This document shows, in pieces, positions 21,144 to 32,771 of a stretch of 64,000 nucleotides of DNA. The notes below the pieces were generated by a model that saw nothing but the letters and a program-made list of their open reading frames with translations, had not been told where the DNA came from and searched no databases. The first letter of the stretch is position 1. Each line of letters starts with the position of its first letter. A program made the translations under genes and the position numbers. The stretch spans positions 2,046,001 through 2,110,000 of the forward strand of contig OW051492.1 in the NCBI GenBank assembly GCA_932521035.1. Direction: 5' to 3'. This DNA comes from Oscheius dolichura (Eukaryota; Nematoda; Chromadorea; Rhabditida; Rhabditidae).

Positions 21144-23543
21144 CAACGGCGTGGAATAATCAGACGGATACCAAACAAATAAAAATAAACAGTAGCATGA
21201 ACAAGAATGGTACCAATAGGGCTTTTACGCCTGTGGTGACGGAAAAAGATCGAATAGGGGCAATCTCGGGAGGACACGGTAGCCAGCGGGCCTGAACCAG
21301 TAAAACCTCGGCAAAACGAAAAATATAACGGCGTGACAGTATTGTAGCCGACTTGAAAAGAAAGAAATAGTCTGCCGAGGGTGTACGGGTGCAGATGCAC
21401 GGACTACCGTATACAAAGCCAATTCCGATCTCCTCCCGAAAAAGAGCAGGCCTTGGCATACTGTAGGCCATTTTTCTGGGGAGGAGATCGAAATCCAGAG
21501 AAGAGGGGCGGCGGGGGATCACAGAGCATGGAGATCTTCTTGGTGGTGACTGCTGATGAACGAAGAGATGGCCCTCCCTGTCCTCTTTTCTATCCTCCAA
21601 GAGCCAAAACCAGCCATCACTACCTGAAAAACAATAAACTTCGCCTTTTGAACGAAAAGTGGCAGGTTCAAACATGTCTCGACAACATGAAAAAATTTGC
21701 AAAAGTTCACCTTGTCGTGGAAGAGCCGAAAAGGAGAACGAGAGACGGCTACAACCAAGAGTGGAGAGGGCAGGGCCATTCTGGGAGACGGGTTGGCTCA
21801 TATCCTTGGAGAAGGCGACAGTTAGACGGGAAGAACAGAAGACTATCTGAAAGAAGAATCCTGTATTTTATACATGGCCACAAGGCTACAATTCGAGTTT
21901 TGAATTTAGGGACAGGCGCGGCCTGGCCCACGGGTCATGGCTTATTCAAGTACAAGTATGCCTCCGGCCGCCTTCGGCGGACTTGGGATTAAAAATTAGC
22001 CGGTCGAGAATTATTCGACAGACGGGTATAAAATAAAAAAAAATCTCCCCATTATTAGAGTAGGATAGAATTCGCACACAAGAAGGTATGACTTCTTTCA
22101 AAGACCAAAGGTATACAGCTCGAGCAATTCACAATACGGAACCCTGGCCATTGGCTTACTTCAGGCACGGCAGGCTCCGTCTCTCCCCGTGGTTGATACT
22201 TGTCAAGGACCGACCTGTCTGAACTGGTCGTCTGGTTTGTTCCTATTGTTCCGCTTTCTGGCTCCATCTGACCAACGCCGACTTCTGTCCGTAGTAGTGG
22301 TGGTCAAGGTCTCGTCTTCCAGGAAAGGATGGCTCTGCTCTTGCTCCAATTGAGCCAACTGCTCCTAAATGATGTCTATTACGCCACTGGAAATTATACT
22401 GTATTCTTCGTTCTTGATACATGTCCATCTTCCAGAAGCAGCCAGATCGGTCGACAGATGTCCTGATAATAAAAGAACCGAGACAGAGGATAGAAAATAC
22501 GGGGGGGGGGGGAGTCTATTTTGTCTGGATTTTGTTCTATCAAAAGCCCGAATAAACGGGAGACACAATTTTACATGGAAAGGAGACCCACAGCGCCATT
22601 TTCTGTCAGAATTCCATGGGAGGAACAAGAGAGGCATGACAGATGTGCACCGGCCTCTGGAAGAGGTCCTGCACGCTTTTGAACCCGACGAGAGTCGACG
22701 GGACGCGTAATGTTTCGTGGAGCGAAGCCCACAACGCGATTTCCGGCTGGCTCCTTCGGCCAGTTCACCAGGATTGGAGCAGACTCCCAGTTTCCCTTTG
22801 AGGCGGCCGGGTCCAGACGGCTCCAAACACCGCTGTGGCACCGAAAGGACCGCGAACCAGCCAGGAAACCGGGCCAGGACACCGTCTCTTAGAAGAGCGA
22901 GGTTGCCAAGAGAGGCGGATTCCCTCATGGCTTGTCCCATTGGCCGTTGCTCTACTACCCGAAATTTAGATAAAAAGAACGCTACCCTTTTTGGTAACAA
23001 AATTGAGACAAAAATAGTCAGCGAAAAGTAGCAAAACGACCTGATTTTGAAGAGAAGAGAAGCAGCTGCCGACCAGGGAGAGAAGATGCGGAAGAATGAC
23101 TGCCGGAAGCAGTCGAAAACGGTCGACGGGGCAGTTTCGACACGATTTTGGCCGGATTGACCCGGAAAAAAACCGGGATCATGGAAATATGAAAACGGGG
23201 TGTGTTCGGCCGTTATTGGATTTTTGGTGAAGATATTAGTGACAAAAAGGGTTACAGTTAGGTTACTGTAGACAAGACGGCGCGCCGGCCCGCAATTCCC
23301 GTAAGCCGACGGCTCTGCGCCCTTTCCGGCTAAACAACAGAATTTAAACGTTATGATACAGTCTAACAATCTTTTTAACGTCTCAAGCATAGAAGTTTTT
23401 GGCTCGGCCGCCACAGAAAGCGGGAATGACAAGAAGAACTGGCAAACACCAGAGTTTCACACCACCAGAAAACGAGAAATATAAATAGAACGAGGTAAAC
23501 CGACAACAAAAACACGACTCAACGTTTATTCAAACCGTATCGT
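21144..23543. other. Long intergenic region without convincing genes
   Basis: Several long open frames run on both strands (for example 21381-21992 and 22365-23432), but their translations lack domains and are rich in Arg, Ser and Pro, typical of chance frames in GC-rich DNA. Features include a half-copy of the CTCGGC/ACGGGTGCAG repeat arm at about 21371-21392, a small GC hairpin at about 21962-21985 (GCCGCCTTCGGCGG) and a poly-G run at 22501-22512. Confidence 0.4.
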
Positions 23544-24690
23544 CTATGGGGCGGGATGGCCGATCGAGCCCTCTCCAGGTACTTTGGGGACAAAGGCTTT
23601 TCCTGTATAGCCTGTGCGGGCGGTCCCATTCTCTTGTCGGTAACGAACCAGCGGGGCAGCCGGGACCAGTGGGGTGGTAGTACTTCCGGTCGTGGTGTCC
23701 GTTGTCGTGTCAGTCGTTGAGGTGTCGGTCGTGGTGTCCGTTGTCGTGTCCGTTGTTGAGGTGTCCGTTGTCGTGTCGGTTGGGGTGTCTGTTGAAGACG
23801 AGACGGTCGTTCCGGTTGAGGTGTCCGTGGTAGTGTCCGTGGTAGTGTCCGTGGTCGAATCCGTGGTTGCGCCAGTTGTAGTGTCTGCCGTTGAGGACGA
23901 GACCGTGGTCGTTGCGGTAGACGTCGAGGCCGTCGTGGTTGAGGCAGCTGAAGTGTCGGTAGTGGATGGCGTTGAAGGGGCCGGCACAGGAGGTACGGGG
24001 GCCGGCACAGGAGGCACGGGGGCCGGAGCAGGAGGCACGGGGGCCGGCACAGGAGACACGGGCATCGGAACAGGCAAGAGCGGTAGTAGAGAAGGAGGCA
24101 AGCCTGTATAGTTTCCAGAATGTGTGTTATCCAGGTAGGCTTGAGGATCCTTTGCGTAGCTGATATAGTGGTTCTGGATGCTTGGGGCCACATCCTATAA
24201 TTTGTTTGGTATTTTGAGAGAAATTAAAGGGAAACATACTTCGCCAAGCTGCTTCAAGGCGGCGGCGGCCGCAGCCGAGGCATTGGGACCCGGTTGGATT
24301 TCGGCGGCCCGCATCTGTTCTTCGAGGTGGCTCATATCGCCTGTTCCATTCAATTCGCGGAACAGCTCATCGGCCAGGAGCTTCAAATACACATCAGACA
24401 TTCCCGGACTCGAGACGTTTCCAAGTTGACGACGGACACGGCCGGCTCCATCCTCCTCCACCGAGGCACGACTTCTCAGGGGACCGGCCAGCGACTGGGA
24501 GAACAGGCACAACACAAGCACAAGGAATAGCTTCTATAAATGCAAGAATGAGGTCACTAGAGTTATGTTGCTGCGTCGGTTGGATGCTATAATATACGGG
24601 CACGGGTGGGCAGAGGCGCATTTCTAGATCAAAAGCAGGGTTGATACGCGTATCATCAAATGGCAGAAGTTGAGCAGAGTAACGAACCAT
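23544..24690 (-). CDS. Mucin-like secreted Thr/Pro-rich protein
   Basis: Three exons (24688-24690, 24240-24533, 23544-24194) add up to exactly 316 codons. The first coding exon is only the ATG; exon 2 continues KLFLVLVLCLFSQSLAG, a clean signal peptide. Then come a basic site (GRVRRQ), an Ala-run helical region (AEIQPGPNASAAAAAALKQL) and SIQNHYISYAKDPQAYLD. A Pro-Val-Ala repeat (about eight units of PVPAPVPP type) leads into a long Thr/Ser/Asp repeat (TDTTTDTTTDTST units), a natural substrate for O-glycosylation. The tail ends in GKAFVPKVPGEGSIGHPAP. It is probably a surface coat, cuticle or secreted gel protein. No enzyme domain is seen. The single-codon first exon is inferred from the frame and the GTTCGT donor. 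Confidence 0.75.
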
Positions 24691-25192
24691 CGAGAAAAGC
24701 GACCTTCTGCTATGAGCAAAAGCTGGTGACTGACGAAGGAATGAATAGTGATCGTTTAGACTCTGGGATTAGTTGATTACACCTGGAAAATGATTATTCT
24801 CCTAATCTTTTTAGAGCCTTTTGTCATTTCTTCTCTCCTCTTGTAAAGTTCGGTCCAATAGGGGCAGGAGAGAGACGCATGGATTGGTGAGCATAGTGCC
24901 ACGGCATTCAGGCATAATTCTACTGGAAGTGAGAGCTGAAGGAAGGAATAAAAAAAGGTGGACCACATCTACTCTCCGACACTGGGAGGAGGACGATTGG
25001 GAGGAGGACGGCTGGGAGGAGAGGGCGGCCAATATAGTATATTCTATAAGTCCTTTTCGTGCCGGGACCTGCTGATCTCCCCGAAAGCCGGCCTCCGCTT
25101 GCTCCACCATTTCTCCCCGGCCTTTCTCTCCAGCTAAAGGTTATCTCCCTTCGCGTCTTCCCCCAATCAAAATCCATTCAGTTTGATCCAAG
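24691..25192. other. Intergenic region with divergent promoters
   Basis: This lies between the divergent mucin-like gene and the small membrane protein gene. A GA-rich stretch at about 24985-25025 repeats GGGAGGAGGACG. No gene is seen. Confidence 0.35.
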
Positions 25193-25408
25193 ATGCAACT
25201 TGATACCGAGGAAAAGAAGAGAGAATCGGAACAACAGGAAAAGGAGGACGTTGCCAACCTCAGAAGCGAACAGCTAGAGGCGACCAAAATGATAGCAAGA
25301 AAGAAATACAACCGGTATAAGAAGATCCGCTACGTCGCCGTCTTCACGCTTCTCATCGGGGTTCTACTGCTCATGGGAGGATTCTCGCACTATTTGAAGG
25401 AATCCTAG
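25193..25408 (+). CDS. Small tail-anchored-like membrane protein
   Basis: A single exon encodes 71 residues. The N-terminal half is highly charged and predicted to be coiled coil (EEKKRESEQQEKEDVANLRS). A basic hinge (KKYNRYKKIRY) leads to one hydrophobic helix (VAVFTLLIGVLLLMGGF) and a very short end (SHYLKES). This is the layout of a tail-anchored protein with the bulk in the cytosol. No family is recognised. An AATAAA signal lies at 25428-25433, 20 bases after the stop, supporting a real transcript end. The ATG at 25193 is the first in the frame. Confidence 0.75.
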   Translation: MQLDTEEKKRESEQQEKEDVANLRSEQLEATKMIARKKYNRYKKIRYVAVFTLLIGVLLLMGGFSHYLKES

Positions 25409-27000
25409 AAATAGTACAATTCTTCTGAATAAAATTTAAAGCATTCTTCTCTTGTTTTCTTTGGATTACTGTAGTTTACGTTGCTCGTCTTCATTTTAGC
25501 ACAGCCGGGAACCAAGAGGGGGCCCTCTTCCACCATGCCCCCTATTTGTTGGCCGGCAGTCTCTTCCGGGCATCTGTCCTCCCAGTGGAGGCTGTTCTCC
25601 TTTAGCTTACTGTAGACTCCTGGGTACCAATTTCACCGTCAAGCGGATTACTGTAGCATCCTATCCTAAAATCTTATTAACAGATGAGTTACTGTAGTCC
25701 CGTGAATCCTTCTGCCCATCAAAATGACAAAAAAAATGGTGGGTGTGCCCAGGAGCCGACCCCCACAAGCCGGCATCCCCGGACCGGTAGTTTCTCCGGG
25801 AGCCAGATAAGGCTGTCCTCGCAGGGTGCGTTTGTTCTCCTTTTACTGTAGCCTCCCCAGAAGATGGCGGCCATCCTGTCCCCTGCCCCCGTCCTCCTCT
25901 CTCTCCCCTCTTCATGGCCGACCAGAGAAGTACCGGAAGTATTATCCCCGTCTGGTTGACTCTGGTGTGTCCCGCTGGCTCTCTCCCCCTTCTCCCCCGT
26001 CTCGACGGCCGTCTTTTTCCCCATATATTCCACCAATCGGTGTCACCTTACGAGGCCCATTTCAGCCTCTTATATGACGCGCATCTTCTTTTCCCAACGA
26101 TGGCCGCCGCTGCCAGCTGTTTCAGAGATTTTTGGTCCTAGGATTTGATTCGAAGGGCCCGAATAATAAACTGTGCCTCAGGGGGAGCAAATGAATTTAA
26201 TTGCTGCTCCTGCTTCACACTCCACTCTTTTTCTTATACTCTTCTTCTTCTCTCCTCCACTCGTCTCCGAACCAGGGGAGATCTCATTTAGAGAGGGAGC
26301 AGTAATTATCCTCCGGAGGATCAGCCACGTGCTTCTAAAGAGATTTATCTCTGACCACTGTGACCTTTGAGGCGGGGGAGTTTTGTTTTTAAAGAGCCAT
26401 CAGAGCTGCTAACAGTACCCTGATGCCTGGCTGACGGCCGCCGCCGGGACCGGAGAGCCCATTTTTGGGGAGAATAGTCCCAATAGACTAATTACAGGTA
26501 TGCCCAGGTATGCAAAATATTGTACAGGTCTTCCCACGAAGAACTAGGAAGAAGGGGGGCAGGGAAATAGGTCCAATAGACAGCGTCTTCGGAGGGTTCT
26601 CCTTTCCCTCCTGTAAGCGCGCCCTAAACCTCTTCTATTAGGATATGGTATACTGTAGCAATACCAAATTCATGCTTTCATGATTCCTAAAAACAATAAT
26701 AAGGTATCCTATCTGGAACTGTTCAAAAAATTCGAATCTTCCTTGAAATACCCGAGATTTTTGATAAGCGGATGTGGGGGCGTTTATTTCGCTTACTTAC
26801 GTAGCTTACGTAGAGCTTCAAGTCCCATTTTTTTTGCTTTCTTGAGGCCTTTGTGACCCAGTTTGACCTCTAGAATGCTGGGAATCTTTCTGTAGATCGG
26901 AATAATTACTGTCTACCCTTTCCTTTTCGAGTTCTGTCCCTGTATCACCGTCTGCCGTCCTCCCTTCCCGGTGACACAGCCATCCTCCGTTCCCAAATCT

Positions 27001-27170
27001 CTCCTCCTCCTCCTTCTCCTCCTCCTCCTCCTCCTCCTCCTCCTCCTCCTCCTCCTCCTCCTCCTCCTCCTCCTCCTCCTCCTCCTCCTCCTCCTCCTCC
27101 TCCTCCTCCTCCTCCTCCTCCTCCTCCTCCTCCTCCTCCTCCTCCTCCTCCTCCTCCTCCTCCTCCTCCT
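27001..27170. repeat. (CTC)n trinucleotide repeat, about 56 units
   Basis: About 170 bases of CTC/GAG repeat have one interruption (CTT) near the 5' end. The minus strand reads as an unbroken poly-Glu frame and the plus strand as poly-Leu; both open frames are by-products of the repeat. It is probably unstable in length. Confidence 0.95.
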
Positions 27171-27457
27171 GTCCCCGTCCCCGTCTCCCAGACTTTCTGT
27201 CTCTCTTCTTCTCTACGGCCAAATGATGGCAGTCAAAAGTGACAAGTAAGATGTCGTCTTTTTAAGAAATGGGCATGAATCCCACGGGAGGAAGGTTCCT
27301 CTACCAGCATCTCAGTGATCTTCGTCTGCCGGTTCTGCTTCCTCACTCCTATTCGGTCCCGACGAAGCTTACGACTAAAGGAATCTCCGCTACCAGATCT
27401 GTACCTACCAATATGAACCAGGTAAGGAGGAGGAAGGCCATGGCATTCTGAAGCGAC

Positions 27458-27555
27458 TGCACCCGTAAAATCTCGGAAGATGTCCGGATGTATGGATACT
27501 GTGACCATTTTGGAACCAATAAAATGCCCTGCCGAGCCGGTACGGGTGCGGGGGC
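27458..27555. repeat. Short foldback element with CCCGTAAAATCTCGG ends (copy 2)
   Basis: Left arm TGCACCCGTAAAATCTCGG, right arm CTGCCGAGCCGGTACGGGTG followed by CGGGGGCGCGGG. The arms are imperfect inverted repeats about 70 bases apart. The same arm sequences flank the element at 40381-40495. Confidence 0.6.
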
Positions 27556-27736
27556 GCGGGCCTGGCCGACGGCCATGGGTAGAAGGGAAGTGAATGTCTG
27601 ATGATGGGCAAACAAATACTAGGTTCAGAATGTGTTTCCTATACTTTCCTCTGTTCTTTGCTTTCCCAAGGTTCTAGCCTCAGTTAAACATCTGAACGAG
27701 AAGTGGGCATGAAATGGCCCTGTGTCCCTGTTCATA

Positions 27737-27820
27737 TGGCTGTCTAACTGTGGTGGCATCCAAGGCAGCCAAGGGAAGGACGCCGAGACTTTCCAATGGC
27801 CACCGTTAGACAGCCAGGAG
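27737..27820. repeat. Hairpin built from the CAGTTAGACAGCC motif
   Basis: TGGCTGTCTAACTGTGGTGG and GGCCACCGTTAGACAGCCA are inverted copies separated by about 40 bases. The motif also occurs in tandem at 39505-39610 and inside an exon of the F-box-like gene near 5803. Confidence 0.6.
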
Positions 27821-28257
27821 TTCCTTTCCCCCTTTCCCTGGATTTCCTGCTAAAACTTGGGAATAAAAAATTGATTTTCCCTGGAGTTCTTTATGAGGAT
27901 GAAAGTGTTTAGTTCCTCATTGCCCCTGCGATTTTCTTTGTTCCTAACGTCCTCTTCCCCGTTATCTCAAAGAGCCACCCTTCCCGTAAAGAAAACATCC
28001 CGCCTCTCCTTGAGCCTCTCGAGAGCCCCCCCTTGGATGTGCCCCTCCTCATTAACACCTCATTATAAACAAGGAGGACGGGGGTGTCCCCTCCTGGCAG
28101 TCAACCTACGAGTTCGTCTGCTCTCTCCTGCCTGCCTGCCCCCCTTTCCCTAAAATGCGGGGCGGCGGCTGCTCTCTTCTGATTGTAGGGGGCCCGAGTT
28201 CTTTTCGGTTGACTGCGCCCATCTAATCACCTTTCGGACCTCGCCCCGGCTCTCGAC

Positions 28258-29745
28258 ATGGTCATCAAACGGTTTCCCTCTCTGAGGACACCACGCTACC
28301 AGGTAAAGAAAAGGAGGAGGGCATCCCGGAAGAGACGACCCCCTTCTTCACTAGAGGCGGCTAGATGTTTATTAGAGCAGGGGATTAACTGGCCACAGGG
28401 GGTAGGGCTACGAGTTTGTGAACTTCTTTTCTCCCCCAAAAACTTCCCCCTTTTTCTTTTTATAATATTTTAATAATGAGGAAGAAGAGTCTATATTATT
28501 CTAGTGCTATTAATAAGGTCAGTTTATTCCTTCAAAAAAAATTCCCTACGAGACCTCTGGAATTCACAGTGGCGGGAAGGGCAATCCCCGGTCAGGTCCA
28601 GTCCAGAGCATCCCAGACTTCAAAAGGGAGGCGGTGCCCCGTAGCCGAAGAAAGATGGGGTGTTCAATTCTAATATAATTTACATGAGACCACCTCGTGG
28701 CGAAAAAAAGAGCAAGCAACAAGTCGGCCGCCTCCTTTTGAACTGCCTGCCCTCTCCTCGTGCATTTTCCCAAAAAAAAACGGAGATTCTTCAAGGAAAT
28801 GGGACTTTTATACGAGGTATGGCTTACAGTACCCTATAAAATAGTTACATTAAAATTAAAAGTCATTTTTCCACGGTGGTGAGACCCTAGAACAGGAGCA
28901 GGGTCCAGTATGCCGCCCTTGGCCTAGTCTAGCCGCCGGGGAGGCCATCCTCCTGGTGAAGGGTGCCCGGAAGGAGCAGGGACAAGGGTAAAGGATAGTT
29001 TCCCGATCCAGGTTACTGTATTCCTAGTAAATACAGCCAAGAAATACCTGTGCCCCCCGAGCGTAAGGTCTCTGAAAATAGATATCAAGAGACGCGCACA
29101 TGTCCTCCTCCTCCCTGCGGCGTTCTCCCTGTCCTCGTCCTCCTCGGCCCTTGCCGTCTTCCAGTTGGCCGATGGACCATTTCCCTTTCGAAAAATTGAT
29201 TCTGGGACCGTTCTAAAAGGCGCAGAACAGCTCTTTCTGGTTCTCAACTAAAAAAATCTGTCGAACCTGGCCTCCGGGAGCAAAATCTCGAAGTAAAGTC
29301 TGGTATCTGGGGTTTCCAGGGGGCCAGGCTGCAATTTGCCGGGCCAGTGGCCTCCCTTCTTGTCAAGACTCTATTAACCGGAGTTTTGTAGTTGGACAAG
29401 AGTGATTGGGCATAAAGTGTAGGGAACTTGGGTGTTCATGTTCACAGGGTTCGAGGATCCTTCCTTGGCCACTGGAGGACAGAAATGGATAGGCCACTGG
29501 CTGGGCTCCTCTTCCTCCCTGAAATATAGAACTGGAAGACAGGAGGAGGACCTTGGCCTCTGGCCACAAGTTGCTCTCGATGAAACCATATTATCCCCCG
29601 TATCCCCTCGAAAATATAACTGCTCTCCCCACCACCTCGGCCGTCGTCCGATCCCAGCGGGATACCGCCGCCATTCAGCTCCCCTGTCCTTCCTAGAAAC
29701 CACCAATTTCAGGTAGCATTCGCCTTCGGCGGTGCCGGCCGTCGT
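28258..29745 (+). other. Possible first exon and long intron of the TWK channel gene
   Basis: ATG at 28258 opens MVIKRFPSLRTPRYQ and ends in CAG/GTAAAG at 28302. An acceptor CAATTTCAG at about 29703-29711 is followed by VAFAFGGAGRR, in frame with the channel start at 29746. If used, the intron is about 1.4 kb, unusually long for this window. The rest holds no other convincing coding sequence. Confidence 0.4.
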
Positions 29746-32055
29746 ATGGACGCGGTGGATGATGGCAGCCAGCAGGATGGAGACATTGAAGGTCAGTTTT
29801 TGGAGGAAGGGAGGGCGGGCCGACGGGAGCGACGGGGAACAGCTCATCCATTTCCATTCCGATGGCTGACGACTTTAATCCCTTCTTGAGAGCCGCCGCC
29901 GCCGGAGAGCAAAACCTCCTCAAAAACTCGCGGAAGGCTTGAAAAATTAGTCTCGGGATGCTTTTGAAATCCAAAACAAGCCAGAAATTCGGATTTTTGG
30001 CTGCAATTTCGCTGGGGCGCCGCCGTAAGCGCGCTCTACTGCAACCTGACTTTGAAGCCCATTTCTAGTCATTTTTCTTCCATTTTTTTTAGATTTTTAC
30101 ACCTTTTTAATGTTCTAAACAGCCTGGAAATAGCTAGAAAGGCAAAAGAAACCAAACTTTATGATGAGAACGCGGTTTATTTCTATGCTCCCGTCGCCGG
30201 CCTCTAGCGCGCCCTTGGAGTCAGTTCAAAAGCCAAAAATTCAAAACTGGCGCTTTTCCCCCTCATTATTCCTATTTGGAAGGGAAAAGGACATACTTTA
30301 TTATATAAAAAGCCATTAAAATGTATATTTTTCCAGGACAGGGCGGATTTCAATCGAACCTCCGCCTGGCCCTCCCACACATCGCCCTGATATCCACAAC
30401 GCTGATCTATGTCTGCCTAGGAGGTACTGTGTTCCATTGCGAAATTTCCCCTTACCGTAATCTTTTAGCTGTCGTCTTTGCTGAAATAGAGAAACCGTAC
30501 GAACTGCAGCACAGAAATAATCACATGAGGGCAATTCGGAAGGCAGAGGTAGGCTCAGCTATCCCCCTCTTGGGGAAGAAGAAGATCTCTGAACAGGGAG
30601 AAGATTCCCGCCGGGACCACCAATATTCACACCTAATACTAAATACACGTGGCGACTGGGAAGAGGGCTAAACTGACCCCCGAAAATGGAATTGCCCCCC
30701 GGACATGACATGCGATTATCGTCGCCTCGGCGGGCTGGACGAAACAAACAAAGGCACACCAATCTACGGCCATTTCCTCTCATATGGAAGCATAAGGAGA
30801 GGGGGACAAGACCACCAGATAGAAGAGGAAGGGTTATAAACTGGTCGGGCCGGGATTTTGAGAGCTGGGCCTGGCCAAGAGTGAGACGAAAGGCAATATA
30901 GCCATCAGAGGCTGGAGAACGATGAAAATTCTGGGCGAAGGACGGCGTTTCCCCCGATATATGAGAAAAAATTGCCTTTTACGACCATTTTCAGGCGTCC
31001 AGAGCTTATATTTCCTCTATTGTCGTATCTACTGTATATTTTATCCGTTCCAGGACGCCATTCTGAATTATGAGCCGGCAGACGATCCTATGAACACGAC
31101 AATCCTTTACCTCATTGACCACTTGACTGATATCACCTTCCAGGCCTTCGAAGCCGGAATAAAACCCATCGGTTCCTAATTTCTCTACCTTCTAATCGAA
31201 TTTCCTTTCTTTTAGACCTCAAAAATGATACCTTTGCCTCTAAATGGAACCTTCCCAGCTCTATATTCTTCACCACGACCGTCTTGACTTCTATTGGCTA
31301 CGGCCATCTGATTCCTATCTCGCCCTTGGGTCAGATATTTTGTATGTGTTATGCCATCTTTGGGTAAGGGGAAGGAAGACAATCAAAGGAGAATTTTAGG
31401 ATACCACTCACTCTGATTACTATAGCAGATGTGGCTAAATTCATTGCGGATTTACTCGGCGGAACGGGGGATGACCCCCTGGCTGAAGTAAGAGGAACTC
31501 GCCGGATCACCGTCCTTCTCTGCCTGTTTGGCTACATGGCCTTGTCGGCTTGGATCTTCACATTTTATGAACATAATTGGTCTTTTTTGGACTCTTTCTA
31601 TTTTTGTCTCATTAGTTTGGTTGGTTTTTAGAAAATTCAAAGAAAAAACTAGAGAAATTATAGATGACTGTAGGTTTCGGTGACTTGTATCCTCAAGGAG
31701 ATGCTGCCTATATGACGGGATCGATTGTATTTCTATTTATCGGGCTGATTCTAACAACCCTGGCTGTTGACATCTTGGGTTCAACATGTATCGAGAGGAT
31801 ACACTCCTGGGGTAGAGGATTTGATGCCTCGCGATTTCTTAGAGCACTGCGTGGTGCTAAACAAAAGTGAGTTACAATTTCTATCTAAATTATAATAAGC
31901 AAAAGTAAATGAAAAAATAAAACAGGAAGTAAAATTGTATGCTAACAAATGTAAAAACACCTTTCAGTGAATCACCTCGTTGGTTTGCATATGTTCCAAA
32001 AGATGCTGGCAAAATTCCCTACATTGATGATTCTCAACTAGCATCAGGAAGATAA
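29746..32055 (+). CDS. TWK-type two-pore-domain potassium channel
   Basis: This protein forms background K+ channels in the plasma membrane as dimers. Coding starts [16 protein letters not shown]; then TM1 ([20 protein letters not shown]), an extracellular cap segment ([20 protein letters not shown]), the first pore ([20 protein letters not shown]), TM2 ([20 protein letters not shown]), TM3 ([20 protein letters not shown]), the second pore ([14 protein letters not shown]) and TM4 ([20 protein letters not shown]). The selectivity sequences are GYG and GFG, as in this family. The C-terminal tail is short and ends DDSQLASGR. About eight exons are seen. An upstream exon at 28258-28302 (MVIKRFPSLRTPRYQ, donor CAG/GTAAAG) would splice in frame to an acceptor at 29711, so the true start may be 28258. 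The family is secure, the start less so. Confidence 0.92.
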
Positions 32056-32112
32056 TCCCTCGTTGTTATTGTTCTAGTTCTTCATTTCTTCTCCGAGTCG
32101 GGTAATAAAATA

Positions 32113-32448
32113 TCACAGACGTACATAGACTTTTTCGGCAATCTCTTTTTCTTGACAGCCGTTGAAGTTTTCTTTGACAAAAGCGGCTGATCTCTGACAT
32201 TGATGGCGTCCTATGATGTTCGACGTCTCTTGCAATAAATCTAAAAGCTGAACGGTCACCGCCCGCTTCGAGAAACGTTGTCTTTGATCTGTGACAAACG
32301 GAAGCGGTGATCTCTGGCGAAGGAAGGAAAGGACAAGATGAAGGAGTTTGAAATAAACAGGAGACGAAAAACAGGAAGTAATGCGATTGTTACAAAAACG
32401 GTGAATCAAAGAATCTATTGACAGTTTTGAAGTCAGGAGGTCTGACAT
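32113..32448 (-). CDS. Unknown 111-residue protein
   Basis: A single-exon frame in AT-moderate DNA between the TWK channel and FAN1. It starts MSDLLTSKLSIDSLIHRF and carries a hydrophobic segment (SSPVYFKLLHLVLSFLR), then a mixed helical part (RFSKRAVTVQLLDLLQETSN) and a charged end (NGCQEKEIAEKVYVRL). It is convergent with the TWK gene, 58 bp after that stop, and divergent from FAN1. No signal peptide or known domain. The base composition of its codons looks coding, but with no homology it could be chance. Confidence 0.45.
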   Translation of the reverse strand: MSDLLTSKLSIDSLIHRFCNNRITSCFSSPVYFKLLHLVLSFLRQRSPLPFVTDQRQRFSKRAVTVQLLDLLQETSNIIGRHQCQRSAAFVKENFNGCQEKEIAEKVYVRL

Positions 32449-32771
32449 TGCACTTAATTTTGCAAAGATGACTTGCAGGATAGTTCAAAGAATATATTGA
32501 GCCAAATGAATAATTAGACACAATTATAATGGCTCAATTTGCTTTGCAAAACGATGCAAAATTCTAATTCTTTGCAGGTGAAGAGAAACTAGAAAAATAA
32601 AAACCTGCAACATTTCCCAAATTACCCTTTTGTAAACATCGTGCAGTCATCCCATGCCACAGATTTTTCTCATTTCTGATCTTTTGTTCTCTGTGTTGTG
32701 TTTCAGTCTCATGCAATTTGATTGTACAAAGTAATAATTCGTAATTTTAGCCACAATATTATGTTTATAAA

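Larger units (their letters stand above)
25409..28257. other. Intergenic region with repeats
   Basis: Several TTACTGTAG-type motifs lie at about 25465-25850. Other content is a long CTC repeat, a foldback element and a small hairpin, each listed separately. A possible short exon at 27269-27421 (MGMNPTGGRFLYQHLSDLRL...) ends in a perfect CAG/GTAAGG donor but has no convincing continuation, so no gene is called. Confidence 0.4.

Noticed and set aside
21160-21992. Long open frames on both strands after the P450 gene
   Set aside because: No recognisable motif, no consistent exon structure, mutual overlap on opposite strands.
22365-23432. A 355-codon open frame on the minus strand
   Set aside because: The translation has no domain, is rich in Arg, Ser and Pro without pattern, contains no splice signals and has overlapping open frames on the other strand, as expected by chance in GC-rich DNA.
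23674-24111. Val-rich open frame on the plus strand
   Set aside because: It is antisense to the Thr/Ser-repeat exon of the mucin-like gene and arises from the same repeats.
26818-27249. Poly-Glu and poly-Leu open frames
   Set aside because: They are only the two translations of the CTC/GAG repeat.
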